A stretch of 49,605 bases of DNA from Sulfurimonas sp. (GCA_002899765.1 PPDH01000014.1:18188-67792); one strand, 5' to 3'; shown: positions 24,372-34,753, counted from the stretch's first letter. Program-made: numbers and translations. The notes: a model not told the origin generated them from the letters alone.

Positions 24372-25183
24372 TGGAAGAGTTTGTAAAAGAGACATTGGCT
24401 CAAGATGTAGGTCGTGGAGATCTTTATGCTCTAGTTGAGCCTAGCGTGGCTGCCACGGCAAGGATTATTGCAAAAAGTGACGGAGTAGCAGCCGGTGTAG
24501 AGTATATAAATATTTTGGCTAAACTTGAAGATTTTGAAATCAGCTGGAATGTACATGACGGCGAGAGTTTTGTAAAAGGCGATGTATTAGCAAATATTAG
24601 CGGAAGCTCACATGTACTCTTGAAGATAGAGAGAACTCTTTTGAATATGCTTCTTCACGCAAGTTCAATTGCGACTCTGACTAAGAAATATGCAGAGATT
24701 GTAGAACCATACGGAGTCAAGCTTTTAGATACCAGAAAAACAAGACCGCTTCTGAGAGTTTTTGAAAAGTATGCCACGCGTTGCGGCGGAGCCGTAAATC
24801 ACCGCATGGGGCTTGATGATTCTTTAATGATTAAAGATACACACCTAAAAACGATTGATGATTTAAAAATATATATTAAAAAAGCAAGAAACAGAATTCC
24901 TTTTACTGCAAAAATAGAGGTAGAAGCAGAGAATTTTGAGACGGCAAAAGAGGCTTTTGAAGCCGGTGCAGATATAATCATGTGCGACAACATGACACCT
25001 GAACAGATTTGCGAGGTTGTAAAATACAGAGATGAAAACTTTGCACATGTACTGCTTGAAGCCAGCGGAAATATATCTCTGCAAACCATAGAGTCTTACG
25101 CCAAAACAGGCGTTAATGCAATCAGCAGCGGTTCGCTTATCCACCAAGCAAACTGGATTGATTTATCAATGAAAATGGATTAA
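24368..25183 (+). CDS. nadC: Quinolinate phosphoribosyltransferase
   Basis: The protein has 271 residues from the ATG at 24368, which overlaps the nadA stop. An ATG 36 bases further upstream is in frame but lies inside nadA and lacks support. Motifs LLDTRKTRPLLR, E-K-Y-A-T-R-C-G-G, NHRMGLDDSLMIKDTH and SGNISLQTIE are those of NadC, which turns quinolinate and PRPP into nicotinate mononucleotide, CO2 and pyrophosphate. No L-aspartate oxidase (nadB) gene lies in the window. It is followed by the unusual repeat region before flhB. Confidence 0.95.
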   Translation: MMEEFVKETLAQDVGRGDLYALVEPSVAATARIIAKSDGVAAGVEYINILAKLEDFEISWNVHDGESFVKGDVLANISGSSHVLLKIERTLLNMLLHASSIATLTKKYAEIVEPYGVKLLDTRKTRPLLRVFEKYATRCGGAVNHRMGLDDSLMIKDTHLKTIDDLKIYIKKARNRIPFTAKIEVEAENFETAKEAFEAGADIIMCDNMTPEQICEVVKYRDENFAHVLLEASGNISLQTIESYAKTGVNAISSGSLIHQANWIDLSMKMD

Positions 25184-25193
25184 AGCTTAACAC

Positions 25194-25222
25194 ATGGCTG
25201 ATGATCAGGAAAAAACCGAAGA
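25194..25222 (+). repeat. Upstream copy of a 29-bp duplication of the flhB 5' end
   Basis: Bases 25194-25222 are identical to 25332-25360, the first 29 bases of flhB starting with ATGGCTGATGATCAGG. The two copies are 138 bases apart, a multiple of three, so they are in the same frame. This copy has no good ribosome binding site. Confidence 0.97.
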
Positions 25223-25322
25223 TTATATCTTTTTGAACGAAAAAGGAACACGTCCCTTTTTCTACGCTGGGCGCTATACCACTAAAGAAAAATCTCTTGC
25301 GAGATTTTGTATGCTCTTCTAG
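25194..25322 (+). CDS. 42-codon ORF created by the duplicated flhB start
   Basis: Translation from the upstream flhB start copy gives ten residues beginning MADDQEKTE, then unrelated sequence (YIFLNEKGTRPFFYAGRYTT, then K-E-K-S-L-A-R-F-C-M-L-F) to a TAG at 25320-25322. It begins ten bases past the nadC stop. The non-flhB part is basic and aromatic with one cysteine. I do not recognise the family. Its ribosome binding site is poor, and two stems lie inside it, so translation is doubtful. If the TAG were read through, the frame would continue into flhB. Confidence 0.35.
   Translation: MADDQEKTEDYIFLNEKGTRPFFYAGRYTTKEKSLARFCMLF
25239..25262 (+). other. Perfect 8-bp hairpin 1 in the nadC-flhB gap
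   Basis: GAAAAAGG (25239-25246) and CCTTTTTC (25255-25262) are exact inverted arms around AACACGTC. With its U-rich 3' arm it could attenuate transcription after nadC. Confidence 0.65.
25289..25308 (+). other. Perfect 8-bp hairpin 2 in the nadC-flhB gap
   Basis: AAAATCTC (25289-25296) and GAGATTTT (25301-25308) are exact arms around the tetraloop TTGC. It ends 12 bases before the AGGAG site of flhB, so it could affect flhB translation. Confidence 0.65.
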
Positions 25323-25331
25323 GAGATATTA

Positions 25332-26384
25332 ATGGCTGATGATCAGGAAAAAACCGAAGAACCCACCGACAAGAAGATAGAAGACGCCAGAAAAGAGGGG
25401 AATGTTCCAAAGTCGCAAGATGCGTCGGGGGTTATGACTCTTTTTGTTGCTATTTTGGCTATTTTGCTTCTTTTTCCATATATGAGTTCTCATATGATTT
25501 TTCTCTCAAAATACTATTTTTCACTTTTGGGAATGCCGCTTGATAGAGCCTTAATGGTAGATATTGCTATTGTAACGATAAAAGAGTTTCTTCTTATTGT
25601 TATGCCTCTTACGATTTCGGTTGCTATTGCGGGTGTAATAGCGGCTATCGCTCAGTTTGGGTTTTTATTTACTACAAAAGCGATTATTCCCGATTTTAAA
25701 AAAATAGACCCGATAAAGGGGACAAAAAATCTTTTTTCAATGAAAAAAATCATTGAAGGCATCAAGATAACATTTAAATCTTTCACGACTTTGGGAATCG
25801 GTTTTGTTTTTTTCTTCCTTTTTATAGTAGAACTTCCGACAGTTGCACTCTTTGGGCTGGGAGATCAGATGATATGGCTTAAAGACAAAGCTATAGTTAT
25901 CGCATTTGTTATGCTTTTTATTATTTTCATATTTGCGATTATTGACATAGTAATTGTGAGAAAACAGTATTTTGACGGGCTTAAGATGAGTAAGCAAGAG
26001 ATTAAGGATGAGATGAAAAATATGGACGGAGATCCGCTTATCAAAGCAAAAATCCGCCAAATTCAGATGCAGGCATCAAGAAAGAGAATGATGTCCGAGG
26101 TTCCTCATGCAGATGTCGTTATAACAAACCCGACGCATTATGCAGTTGCCATAAAGTATGACGAGCAGAAGTCGCATGCGCCTATAGTCGTGGCAAAAGG
26201 TATGGACAATATAGCGTTGCATATTAAAAAAATAGCCAGAGAAAACAATGTTCATATTGTTCAAAATCCTCCTTTGGCAAGAAGTTTATATGCGCAGGTT
26301 GAGTTAGATAGACCTATACCGAGTGAGCTGTTTGCTGCAGTAGCAGAAGTGCTTGCGTATGTTTACAAAATGAATAAGAAGTAG
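25332..26384 (+). CDS. flhB: Flagellar type III export switch protein FlhB
   Basis: The protein has 350 residues: a charged N-terminus (MADDQEKTEEPTDKKIEDAR), four membrane helices (about 33-210) and a cytoplasmic domain with the autocleavage motif N266-P-T-H269. Cleavage between N and P switches export from rod/hook to filament substrates. Length is normal. The start has a strong AGGAG seven bases upstream, unlike the 29-bp copy at 25194, so this is the true start. It sits in a housekeeping run away from the other flagellar genes at 42484-47656. Confidence 0.96.
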   Translation: MADDQEKTEEPTDKKIEDARKEGNVPKSQDASGVMTLFVAILAILLLFPYMSSHMIFLSKYYFSLLGMPLDRALMVDIAIVTIKEFLLIVMPLTISVAIAGVIAAIAQFGFLFTTKAIIPDFKKIDPIKGTKNLFSMKKIIEGIKITFKSFTTLGIGFVFFFLFIVELPTVALFGLGDQMIWLKDKAIVIAFVMLFIIFIFAIIDIVIVRKQYFDGLKMSKQEIKDEMKNMDGDPLIKAKIRQIQMQASRKRMMSEVPHADVVITNPTHYAVAIKYDEQKSHAPIVVAKGMDNIALHIKKIARENNVHIVQNPPLARSLYAQVELDRPIPSELFAAVAEVLAYVYKMNKK

Positions 26385-26413
26385 TATACAATTCTAAAAA
26401 AAAGACATGTAAA

Positions 26414-27352
26414 TTGAATGAAATTTTACAAAAGATTCAAAAAGCCGAGCATATTGTTCTTATCTCACATGTAAATCCTGATGCAGACTCTTTGGGAAGT
26501 ACAAGTGCTATGTACACTTTCTTGCTTCAAAATCATAAAAAGGTATCTTGGTTTTGCAAGACTCATAATATAAATCAAAAGTTATCTTTTCTGCCATGGT
26601 TTGAAAAGATAAAGCCTGCGTTTCCTAACTCTGCAGATTTGGCAATTTCGCTTGATTGTGCTTCTAAAGAACGTTTAGGTGTACATGTAGAGTGTGAGTT
26701 GATTAATATTGACCACCATGTTACTAATACAAATTACGGTGATTTAAATTTTGTGCAACCGGAGTTAATAAGTACGACGGCAATGTTATATGACTTTTTC
26801 AAAGCAAACAATGCCAAGATAAATAAAAAAATGGCGACTTCTTTGTATGCGGGAATATTAGACGATTCTGATGCTTTCTTGTCTCAAAGTGTCGATGGTA
26901 TGACATTTGCTACAGTTTGTGAATTGATAGAACTAGGTGCCGATTTTCAACTTTGTAATAAAAAAGTTTTAAAAAGCGTCTCATTGGCGGCTATTAGATT
27001 AAAGTATGTCATGTTTAAAAATATGACGCTGGAACAGGATGCACGGATTGCCCTGTTTTGTGTGAGTCATGAGGATATGAGAGCAAGCGGTGCGGTTGCA
27101 GAGGATTGTAAAGCGCCTTTAGAAGAGTCTTTGTATCTCCCAAGCGTTGAAGTTGCTTTGTTGCTGAGGCAAAAAAAAGATTTTACAATCAAAGGTTCGC
27201 TGCGTTCTGGTTTTGATGTAGATGTCAGTAAAATTGCCGTAAAATTCGGCGGCGGCGGTCATGCTCGCAGAGCAGGTTTTGAAATTGATGAAGTTATCTC
27301 TTTAGATGAAGCAAAAATTAAAATATTGAATTTACTAAAAAAGGAGTTATAG
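26414..27352 (+). CDS. DHH/DHHA1 phosphoesterase (NrnA-like)
   Basis: The protein has 312 residues. The motifs HVNPDADSLGS (19-29), the SLDC aspartate motif, and DHHVTN are the metal ligands of the DHH domain, and GGGGHARRAG near 276 is the DHHA1 substrate loop. Such enzymes degrade short oligonucleotides (nanoRNase) or pAp in the cytoplasm. The only in-frame start near the beginning is TTG at 26414; ATG four bases later is out of frame. It lies 29 bases after flhB and two bases before the next gene. Confidence 0.87.
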   Translation: MNEILQKIQKAEHIVLISHVNPDADSLGSTSAMYTFLLQNHKKVSWFCKTHNINQKLSFLPWFEKIKPAFPNSADLAISLDCASKERLGVHVECELINIDHHVTNTNYGDLNFVQPELISTTAMLYDFFKANNAKINKKMATSLYAGILDDSDAFLSQSVDGMTFATVCELIELGADFQLCNKKVLKSVSLAAIRLKYVMFKNMTLEQDARIALFCVSHEDMRASGAVAEDCKAPLEESLYLPSVEVALLLRQKKDFTIKGSLRSGFDVDVSKIAVKFGGGGHARRAGFEIDEVISLDEAKIKILNLLKKEL

Positions 27353-27353
27353 T

Positions 27354-28724
27354 TTGAGAAGAGGAAGAGAAAAAGGGTCTTCAGTACTGCTGTTAAGCAT
27401 ATTTGCAGCAGTTGTAGGTATTGGTTTGTATATATATAATTCTAAAATGTTTGAGAGAGAAGCTCCAGTAATTTCGATGCAAAACAGTGGATATTGGAAT
27501 CTAAAAACCCCGCTTGATATGACTATTGATGATGTAACGGGTCTGAAGTCGTATAAAGTGACTTTGGTAACAAAATCACAAGAGAGTGTTCTTTATCATG
27601 AGCAGTTTTTAACTCCAAAGCAATCTCTTAATGTTAAAATTGAGCCTCCTAAAAGCGCATATGCCATGAGTGAAGATGAGATTAAAATAGTCGTTGAAGC
27701 AAGTGATGCAAGTAAATGGAATTTTTTAAACGGAAACAGCGCAATAAGCGAATTTAAGTTAAAGATTGATAAAAAAAGACCTCTTTTAAATACTATAGCC
27801 AATTCATACAAGATAAAAAAGGGCGGTGCGGCGCTTGTAATCTTTAATGCAGAGGATGAAAATCTAAAAGAACTTTATATTCAAACAAATTTTGATAAAA
27901 AATTTCTTGCACAGCCTTTTTATAAAAAAGGATACTATATTTCGCTTTTGGCTTGGCCTGTTACGGAATCTACATTTAAAGCGACTATCTTTGCTAAAGA
28001 TAGTGCCGATAATATTTCAAGAGTAAATGTTCCTCTTTTTTTAAAAGAGGCTAATTACAAAGTGTCAAATATAAAAATAAGCGATAATTTTCTAAAGGGA
28101 AAAATAGCCGAACTTGCAGAGGAATTTAAAGAAACTCAAGGAGTCAGCGATTCTATAAAGCAGTTTAAAATTATTAATGAAGATGTGAGAGTAAAAAATG
28201 AAGATCTTATTCATGAGATAACATCAAAAGTTTCAGATGAGATGATTGATGACTTTAAAATAAACAAAATGTATCCTCTTAAAAATGCTGCCGTTGTTGC
28301 TCATTTTGGAGATCATAGACTCTACTCTTATAATGAAGAAAAAATTAGTGAGTCATATCATTTAGGTCTTGATTTAGCTAGTAATGCAATGGCGGAGATA
28401 AAACCTCAAAATGGCGGAGATGTTGTCTTTAGCGGGTATAACGGGTTATATGGAAATATGCCTATTGTCTCACATGGATTGGGGCTTTATACTCTTTATG
28501 GGCACTGTTCAAGCGTAAGTGTTAATGTTGATGAAAAAATTAACAGAGGTTCACATATAGCAAATACTGGAAAAAGCGGTTATGCGATGGGGGATCACCT
28601 CCACTTTGGAATTTTAATTCAAGGTATAGAGGTTCGCCCTGCAGAGTGGATGGACGATACTTGGATAAAATTAAATGTAAATGACGTTATTGATAGCGCA
28701 AAGAGCATTATAGATAAAAAGTAA
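27354..28724 (+). CDS. M23 family metallopeptidase, membrane anchored
   Basis: The protein has 456 residues with one N-terminal membrane helix (about 9-26), a long beta-rich periplasmic region, and a C-terminal LytM/M23 domain (about 310-440). Zinc motifs are visible as HxxxD in H-L-G-L-D near 335 and HLHFG near 415, with G-H-C-S-S between them. Such enzymes cut peptide cross-links in peptidoglycan, and in Campylobacter and Helicobacter related ones shape the helical cell. The TTG start is supported by GGAG seven bases upstream. Confidence 0.9.
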   Translation: MRRGREKGSSVLLLSIFAAVVGIGLYIYNSKMFEREAPVISMQNSGYWNLKTPLDMTIDDVTGLKSYKVTLVTKSQESVLYHEQFLTPKQSLNVKIEPPKSAYAMSEDEIKIVVEASDASKWNFLNGNSAISEFKLKIDKKRPLLNTIANSYKIKKGGAALVIFNAEDENLKELYIQTNFDKKFLAQPFYKKGYYISLLAWPVTESTFKATIFAKDSADNISRVNVPLFLKEANYKVSNIKISDNFLKGKIAELAEEFKETQGVSDSIKQFKIINEDVRVKNEDLIHEITSKVSDEMIDDFKINKMYPLKNAAVVAHFGDHRLYSYNEEKISESYHLGLDLASNAMAEIKPQNGGDVVFSGYNGLYGNMPIVSHGLGLYTLYGHCSSVSVNVDEKINRGSHIANTGKSGYAMGDHLHFGILIQGIEVRPAEWMDDTWIKLNVNDVIDSAKSIIDKK

Positions 28725-28770
28725 AATTAGTGTACAATTTTCGCATAAAGCAAGAAGATAGGAATAAGAA

Positions 28771-29655
28771 ATGTATCAAACAACGATAAAAAAGAGTGTT
28801 GAACTTGTCGGAATAGGTCTTCATAAAGGTTCTGCAGTTAAGTTAAGGCTGGAGCCCTTGGAGTCAAACAGCGGTTTGATATTTTATCGAAGTGACGTAG
28901 ATGTAGCAATTCCTCTTATTCCCGATAATGTAGTTGATACGAAAATGGCTACCGTTATAGGTAAAGACGGATATGTTATTTCAACCATAGAGCATATGCT
29001 CTCCGCTGTTTATGCTTATGGGATTGATAATCTCAGAATAGTTGTAGATGCCGATGAAATTCCTGTTATGGACGGGAGTAGTGCTAGCTTTTGCATGCTT
29101 TTGGATGAAGCAGGTATGGTTCAGTTAGATGTTCCTAAAAAAGTAATGAGAATTAAAAAAGAGGTAATCGTTCAAGAAGGAGAGAAGTATGTAAAGCTCT
29201 CCCCTTCACCTGATTTGCAGTATGGTTTTACCATCAAATTTCCTCATCCCGTTATACAGAAGCAGGAGTATATTTTAAATTTTACCAAACAAAACTACAA
29301 AGATGAGATTGCACGTGCTAGGACATTCGGTTTTTTACATGAGGTTCAGTATCTGCGTTCAAAAGGCCTTGCTCTTGGCGGTTCTTTAGAAAATGCGGTA
29401 GTGCTGGATGAGAAAAAGGTACTAAACCCTGAAGGGCTTAGATTTCCTGATGAATTTGTAAGACATAAAATACTCGATGCTATCGGGGATATGGCACTAA
29501 TAGGCATGAACTTTGTAGGTAATTATGAGGCGATGGCAGGCAGTCATGACCTTAATCATAAATTGACTCTTGAACTTTTAAAAGATGCGCAGAATTACGA
29601 AGTCATTGAACTTGTAGGTGAAAAAACGCTGGAGTTAGAAAAAGCGTATGCATAA
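28771..29655 (+). CDS. lpxC: UDP-3-O-acyl-N-acetylglucosamine deacetylase
   Basis: The protein has 294 residues. Zinc ligands are His75 (STIEHMLSA), His232 and Asp236 ([13 protein letters not shown]), and His259 near [10 protein letters not shown] is the catalytic histidine. LpxC carries out the committed step of lipid A synthesis. Length is normal. TACAAT at 28733-28738 is a possible -10 box in the 46-base gap upstream. It overlaps the next gene by eight bases. Confidence 0.97.
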   Translation: MYQTTIKKSVELVGIGLHKGSAVKLRLEPLESNSGLIFYRSDVDVAIPLIPDNVVDTKMATVIGKDGYVISTIEHMLSAVYAYGIDNLRIVVDADEIPVMDGSSASFCMLLDEAGMVQLDVPKKVMRIKKEVIVQEGEKYVKLSPSPDLQYGFTIKFPHPVIQKQEYILNFTKQNYKDEIARARTFGFLHEVQYLRSKGLALGGSLENAVVLDEKKVLNPEGLRFPDEFVRHKILDAIGDMALIGMNFVGNYEAMAGSHDLNHKLTLELLKDAQNYEVIELVGEKTLELEKAYA

Positions 29656-30109
29656 GAGTGTTGATTTAGTTTTTATAACTCTATGCTCTCCTATTCAAAT
29701 TGGAATATATGAAGATGCAAAACTGATAAGAACAGTTCAAAGCGATGAAAAAAGTTCTGAAATTTTGCCCGCTATTTTTAAAGACTTATCGATAGAGTAC
29801 AACATAAAAGGACTCTATTATGCAAATGGACCAGGGAGCTTTATGGCGATAAAAATTGCCTATATTTTTCTAAAATCTATGAGTATTTTGAAAAATATAC
29901 CACTTTTAGCAACAGATGCATTTTATTTCAATAAAAATCAGCCAATAAAAGCGATTGGAAAGCTATGTTTTGTTAAAATTTCATCAGAAATAAAAACTCA
30001 AAAACTAGAAATGGCACCGGAAGCCAATTTTATGCTTCCAAATATGCTTGAGTATAATGAGTTTAGCACAATTGTATCTCCATTGTACGGCATTGGAGCA
30101 GTTGGATAG
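29648..30109 (+). CDS. tsaB: TsaB-like t6A biosynthesis protein (short form)
   Basis: The protein has 153 residues, shorter than E. coli TsaB (231), as is usual in this phylum. [10 protein letters not shown] at the start and [20 protein letters not shown] near 57-76 match the ASKHA fold of TsaB/YeaZ (family motif GPGSFTGLR). TsaB is the scaffold partner of TsaD in making threonylcarbamoyl-adenosine at position 37 of tRNAs. It overlaps lpxC by eight bases and ends eight bases before thrB. Identity is likely but the sequence is divergent. Confidence 0.75.
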   Translation: MHKSVDLVFITLCSPIQIGIYEDAKLIRTVQSDEKSSEILPAIFKDLSIEYNIKGLYYANGPGSFMAIKIAYIFLKSMSILKNIPLLATDAFYFNKNQPIKAIGKLCFVKISSEIKTQKLEMAPEANFMLPNMLEYNEFSTIVSPLYGIGAVG

Positions 30110-30116
30110 GAAAAAA

Positions 30117-30998
30117 GTGACAGTTAGTGTACCCGCAACCAGTGCAAACCTAGGACCCGGATTTGATTCTTTAGGTTTGGCAGTTAATCTACGTAATATA
30201 GTTGAATTTCATCCATCAAAATTTTTTAGTGTTAGCATAAAAGGCGAAGGAGAAAACAATCCGAAGCTAAAAGGCAACAACCTGTTTGTGAGCATTTTTA
30301 ATGAACATTACAACATACTTACCAAAAAAAGACAAAATTTTAAATTTACATTTTATAATCAGATTCCGATGTCAAGAGGCTTGGGCAGCTCCTCGGCAGT
30401 AATAGTCAGTGCGATTGCGAGTGCGCATGAAGCGGCAGGGATAAACGTCTCAAAAAGAAGAATTTTAAATCATGCTTTGGTTTATGAATCTCATCCAGAT
30501 AATATTACTCCTGCGGTTATGGGTGGTTTTAATGTCGCAACCGTGGAGAAGGGTAAGGTCTTTTCTCAAAAAAAGCATCTTCCCGATTATATAAAAGCAG
30601 TTGTGGTTATACCAAATAAACAGATGAATACCGCAAGAGCAAGGACACTTTTGCCAAAATCATACTCTAAAGAGAATGCGGTTTACAATCTCTCTCATAC
30701 GGCACTTAGCGTTGCCGCTTTTTTTAATGAGGATTGGGAGATCTTGAAACTGGCTTCTCAAGACAGGTTTCATCAAAAAGCGAGAATGAAAACTCTTCCT
30801 GAATTATTCGGAGTTCAAAAGACGGCGTATGAGAGCGGTGCGCTTATGAGCACACTCTCAGGAAGCGGTTCAACATTTTTTTCAATGGTGTATGATGAAG
30901 ACTCTGTTGCAATTGCAAATAAACTTAGTCAAAAGTTTCCGGAATTTGTCGTAAAAATATTGGATTTTGATAATGATGGACTTATTGTAGAAAAATAG
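30117..30998 (+). CDS. thrB: Homoserine kinase
   Basis: The protein has 293 residues from GTG at 30117. I chose this start because AGGA lies six bases upstream and the product then opens with [20 protein letters not shown], the normal ThrB beginning. An in-frame ATG at 30048 would overlap tsaB by 62 bases. The GHMP kinase ATP loop is [11 protein letters not shown] near 82-92, and [10 protein letters not shown] is the third motif. It phosphorylates homoserine for threonine synthesis. Confidence 0.93.
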   Translation: MTVSVPATSANLGPGFDSLGLAVNLRNIVEFHPSKFFSVSIKGEGENNPKLKGNNLFVSIFNEHYNILTKKRQNFKFTFYNQIPMSRGLGSSSAVIVSAIASAHEAAGINVSKRRILNHALVYESHPDNITPAVMGGFNVATVEKGKVFSQKKHLPDYIKAVVVIPNKQMNTARARTLLPKSYSKENAVYNLSHTALSVAAFFNEDWEILKLASQDRFHQKARMKTLPELFGVQKTAYESGALMSTLSGSGSTFFSMVYDEDSVAIANKLSQKFPEFVVKILDFDNDGLIVEK

Positions 30999-31033
30999 GT
31001 TAGTTTATATCTTCTTACTAAATCAAGGAACTT

Positions 31034-31306
31034 TTGGATATAATGGCGAAAAAATTTACCCAACCTCTTAGGATGTGTATCTCTTGTAGGCAAAGAGATG
31101 TGCAGAACAATCTTATAAGACTTCAGTGCATAGATTCACAACTTAGTCTTTTTAGAGGGAGCGGCAGAAGTTTTTATATATGCAAAATTTGTCTTGAAGA
31201 TAACAAGAAAGTATTAAAAGCGCTGATGCGGCAATGCAAGAGCGGTGATAAAGACAAATTTGCTAAAACACTAAAGGAGATCATCACTGATGACAGAAAA
31301 AGTTAG
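31034..31306 (+). CDS. YlxR family RNA-binding protein
   Basis: The protein has 90 residues. [18 protein letters not shown] (13-30) and the GRSFYIC stretch are the YlxR/DUF448 signature, a small fold with a predicted RNA-binding cleft. ylxR is usually found just before infB, as here. The start is TTG at 31034, with AAGGA upstream; an in-frame ATG at 31043 is possible. It overlaps infB by 17 bases. Confidence 0.88.
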   Translation: MDIMAKKFTQPLRMCISCRQRDVQNNLIRLQCIDSQLSLFRGSGRSFYICKICLEDNKKVLKALMRQCKSGDKDKFAKTLKEIITDDRKS

Positions 31307-33944
31307 AGTACATGAAATTGCAAAAGAGCTAGGAATTGCTTCCAAAGATGTAGTTAAAAAAGCTTTGGATATGGGTGTCGACGTAAAATCGGCAAACAGC
31401 TCAGTTACAATGCAAGAAGCAGAAAGCTTAATGAATTATATTATGAGCGGTGAATCTGTAGAGGCACCAAAACCAGAGACTAAAGCAGCTGCTAAAACAA
31501 TTAGTGATACTCAAAAAAAAGAAACAACTCCTCAAAAAGAAACTCTAAAATCAGAAGATGATAAAACTGATGTTAAGCAAGAAAAAAGCACGAAAATAGA
31601 TACTATTGCTAAAAAAGATGAGAAAGTAGATAAAAAAGAAGAGCCTACAAAAACAGCAAAAGAAGAGCAAAGTACTCTTAATACCGAAGAGACAGAGCAG
31701 ATACAAAAACCCCAAGAATCAGCAGGCGGTGAAGAGCCTAAAAAGATGCAGATAAAAAGATCCGGACTTAAGATTGTAAAAAAGAAAATACAGCCTCAAG
31801 AGAGTGCGGAGACAGAGAAATACACTCATCCATCAAAACAAAAACAAGCAGTATCAACTTACGGAAAAATGAGTGCAGATGTTTTAGAAGAGCTGGCTAA
31901 AAAGAAGAAAATAAAACAAGCAGCCGGAGCTAAAAAACAGGAGCAGGGCGTAAAAATTGATATTTTCGGAGGATCACTAAGTGAAGTTTCTATGGATATG
32001 GATGATCAGGTTGTTCTTCTTGATTTAAACTCTACAGAGAGACGCGAGATTATTGCAGAAGAGCCTAGAAAACCTAAACCTCCAAAACCTATCGGAAGAA
32101 ATGCAAATAAAAAGGCTGCTCCTAAGGGTAGAAAAGTTTCTCGTGATAAGAGAAAAAAATATGCAAAAGATAAACCTGAAGACGTAATAGTAACACATGT
32201 TGAAATACCTGAAGATATTCGTGTGTATGAGTTTGCAGAAAAGATTAATCGACCAATTTCCGATGTTATAAAAGTCCTTTTCAGTCTTGGACTGATGATG
32301 ACTAAAAATGATTTCTTAGGAAGTGATGAGATTGAGATTTTATCTGAAGAATTCGGTGTCGAAGTTACTATCGTAGACCCTAAAGATGCATTTAACTATG
32401 AAGAAGATATGGCACAAGATATTGATGAAAACACTACAAAGAGACCTCCTGTTATTACAATTATGGGGCATGTTGACCACGGTAAAACTTCACTTCTTGA
32501 TGCTATTAGAAAAGCAAAAGTTACACAAGATGAGGCGGGCGGTATAACACAGCATATCGGGGCTTACACTATAGAGCAAAATGGCGAAGCGATAACATTT
32601 ATAGATACTCCGGGACATGCTGCATTTTCTCAAATGCGTCAAAGAGGTACTGATGTTACGGATATCATCGTAATTGTAGTAGCGGCTGATGACGGTGTTA
32701 AACCTCAAACAGAAGAGGTCATAAAACTGGCTAAGGAGTCTAAAGTTCCTGTAATTGTTGCACTTAACAAGATTGATAAAGAGAGTGCAAACCCTGATAT
32801 GGTAAAAGGTCAGATGGCTGAGCGTGGGTTAAATCCTGCTGATTGGGGCGGAGATATAGAGTTTGTTCCGGTATCTGCAAAAACAGGAATGGGAATAGAT
32901 GATTTGCTTGAAAATATACTTCTGACTGCCGAAGTTTTAGAGTTAAAAGCAAATGAAAATGCTATGGCAAAAGCTGCAGTTGTTGAGTCGTCTCTTGAAA
33001 AAGGACGTGGACCGGTTGCGACGGTTATTATACAAAACGGTACACTGCGAGTCGGAGATTATGTTGTATGCGGCAGTTCTTACGGGCGTGTTAAAGCTCT
33101 GATAGATGAAAATAAAAAACAGATTAAAGAGATAAAACCAAGTCATACCGCCGTTGTTGTCGGGTTAAACGAAGTTCCGTCTTCGGGTGAAGTTATGATG
33201 GCTATGAATAGCGATAAAGAGGCAAGAGAATATGCTCAAAAACGTCATGAATATGATAGACATAAAGAGCTTTCTCATAGTACAAAATCTACCTTAGAAG
33301 ACATGACGAGCATGATTGCCGAGGGAAGATTGAAGTCTCTTAAAGTTGTTCTTAAAACAGATGTTCACGGTTCTCTAGAAGCAATTAGAAGCTCATTAAA
33401 TGAACTTAGAAATGAAGAAGTTAAAATAAACATTATCTCGTCGGGCGTCGGCGGAATTACGGAAAATGACGTTGAACTTGTTGCAAACAGTGAAAACTGT
33501 GTATTGCTTGGATTTAATGTTCGTCCGACGGGCAGTGTTAAAGCGCTTGCTAAACAGAAAAATGTAGATATTAAAACATATTCGATTATTTACCAGCTTC
33601 TTGATGATATGACGGGTATGTTAACGGGCATGATGGCACCTAAGTTCTCGGAGATAAATACCGGTCAAGCAGAGGTTAGAAATACATTTAAAGCGCCTAA
33701 AGGCATGGTTGCTGGATGTGTTGTTGTTGATGGTAAACTTATTCGCGGAGGACTTGTTCGTGTTATACGCGATGGAGTTGTTATACATGAGGGTGAACTT
33801 ACATCTCTTAAACGTTTCAAAGATGATGTTGAAGAGATAGGCAACGGTTATGAGTGTGGTGTTATGATTAAAGGTTATGATGATGTTATAGTCGGAGACG
33901 TAATTGAGACATTCAAAAAAATTGAGCAAAAAGTATCTCTGTGA
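31290..33944 (+). CDS. infB: Translation initiation factor IF-2
   Basis: The protein has 884 residues. The N-terminus has an IF2-N subdomain ([20 protein letters not shown]), then a long K/E/Q-rich linker (about 55-300), a second IF2-N unit (about 306-360), and the GTPase core. G1 is GHVDHGKT near 392-399, G3 DTPGHAAF, and G4 NKID. It positions initiator tRNA and joins ribosomal subunits. Length is in the normal bacterial range. The stop TGA overlaps the GTG start of rbfA. Confidence 0.98.
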   Translation: MTEKVRVHEIAKELGIASKDVVKKALDMGVDVKSANSSVTMQEAESLMNYIMSGESVEAPKPETKAAAKTISDTQKKETTPQKETLKSEDDKTDVKQEKSTKIDTIAKKDEKVDKKEEPTKTAKEEQSTLNTEETEQIQKPQESAGGEEPKKMQIKRSGLKIVKKKIQPQESAETEKYTHPSKQKQAVSTYGKMSADVLEELAKKKKIKQAAGAKKQEQGVKIDIFGGSLSEVSMDMDDQVVLLDLNSTERREIIAEEPRKPKPPKPIGRNANKKAAPKGRKVSRDKRKKYAKDKPEDVIVTHVEIPEDIRVYEFAEKINRPISDVIKVLFSLGLMMTKNDFLGSDEIEILSEEFGVEVTIVDPKDAFNYEEDMAQDIDENTTKRPPVITIMGHVDHGKTSLLDAIRKAKVTQDEAGGITQHIGAYTIEQNGEAITFIDTPGHAAFSQMRQRGTDVTDIIVIVVAADDGVKPQTEEVIKLAKESKVPVIVALNKIDKESANPDMVKGQMAERGLNPADWGGDIEFVPVSAKTGMGIDDLLENILLTAEVLELKANENAMAKAAVVESSLEKGRGPVATVIIQNGTLRVGDYVVCGSSYGRVKALIDENKKQIKEIKPSHTAVVVGLNEVPSSGEVMMAMNSDKEAREYAQKRHEYDRHKELSHSTKSTLEDMTSMIAEGRLKSLKVVLKTDVHGSLEAIRSSLNELRNEEVKINIISSGVGGITENDVELVANSENCVLLGFNVRPTGSVKALAKQKNVDIKTYSIIYQLLDDMTGMLTGMMAPKFSEINTGQAEVRNTFKAPKGMVAGCVVVDGKLIRGGLVRVIRDGVVIHEGELTSLKRFKDDVEEIGNGYECGVMIKGYDDVIVGDVIETFKKIEQKVSL

Positions 33945-34291
33945 CAGAAGCCCAGATAAAACTCAAAAGAACGGAGTCTCTTCTTCTTGAGCTGATTCCT
34001 GAAGCTATCGGTTCATTAAACGATAAGAGACTGCATGAGCTTAATATTATAGATATAAAGTGTTCGCGAGGAAGAAGCGATGCAAAGGTCTATATCGATC
34101 CTGCATCTTTTAATGCGCAGGAGAAGAGCGATTTTTTAAAATTATTAAAAAAAGCCAGACCCATTATTGAGACCTTTTGTATGAAAGATCAAGGCTGGTT
34201 CCGCTCTCCAACCCTTACGTTTGAGTTTGATGAACAGTTGAAAAAAGTTCAAAATATTGAAGAGTTATTTAAAAAAATTGCTAAAGAGTAA
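33941..34291 (+). CDS. rbfA: Ribosome-binding factor A
   Basis: The protein has 116 residues with the RbfA layout: an N-terminal helix ([20 protein letters not shown]), the region [13 protein letters not shown], and a KH-like fold. It helps mature the 30S subunit and process 16S rRNA. The start is GTG within the GTGA overlap with infB. It is followed by rimP, the common infB-rbfA-rimP grouping. Confidence 0.88.
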   Translation: MTEAQIKLKRTESLLLELIPEAIGSLNDKRLHELNIIDIKCSRGRSDAKVYIDPASFNAQEKSDFLKLLKKARPIIETFCMKDQGWFRSPTLTFEFDEQLKKVQNIEELFKKIAKE

Positions 34292-34303
34292 GCGAGTGCA
34301 TTT

Positions 34304-34753
34304 ATGAGTTTAGAAAAAGATATAGAATCGTTTGTAAAATCGGTAGGATTAGAACTCTATGACATCTCTATCGTCAATGATGGTGAAGATTCGATTTATA
34401 GAGTCAGTGTTATCTCAAACGAGATAGAAAATGAAAAAAGAAAAAGTGTCTCTTTAGACGAGTGTGTTAATTTAACGCATCTTATTTCGCCTCTTTTAGA
34501 TGTGACCCCACCTGTTTCAGGGGATTATAGGCTTGAAGTAGGCAGCCCGGGAATTGAGAGAAAAATCACAACAATCAAACAATTTGGACTCTGCATAGGG
34601 GAAAAAGTTGCAATTTCGTTAAAATCAAAAGAGAAGCTCAAAGGAACCCTGCTTAAAGTTGAAGATTCTAAGATTTTTTTAGATGTTGATAATGAAGAGA
34701 TTGTAGTTGATTTTGGTGAAATTTCAAAAGCGAAAACCTACTTTGAATGGTAA
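34304..34753 (+). CDS. rimP: Ribosome maturation factor RimP
   Basis: The protein has 149 residues. The motif D-Y-R-L-E-V-G-S-P-G-I-E-R near 76-88 is the RimP signature, and the C-terminal 50 residues form the Sm-like domain (KLKGTLLKVEDSKIFLDVD). It acts in 30S assembly. The ATG is preceded only by a weak GAG. The stop overlaps the ribD start by seven bases. Confidence 0.94.
   Translation: MSLEKDIESFVKSVGLELYDISIVNDGEDSIYRVSVISNEIENEKRKSVSLDECVNLTHLISPLLDVTPPVSGDYRLEVGSPGIERKITTIKQFGLCIGEKVAISLKSKEKLKGTLLKVEDSKIFLDVDNEEIVVDFGEISKAKTYFEW

Noticed and set aside
30048-30116. Upstream ATG start for thrB
   Set aside because: It would overlap tsaB by 62 bases and add residues unlike any ThrB; GTG at 30117 has AGGA at good spacing and gives the normal N-terminus.
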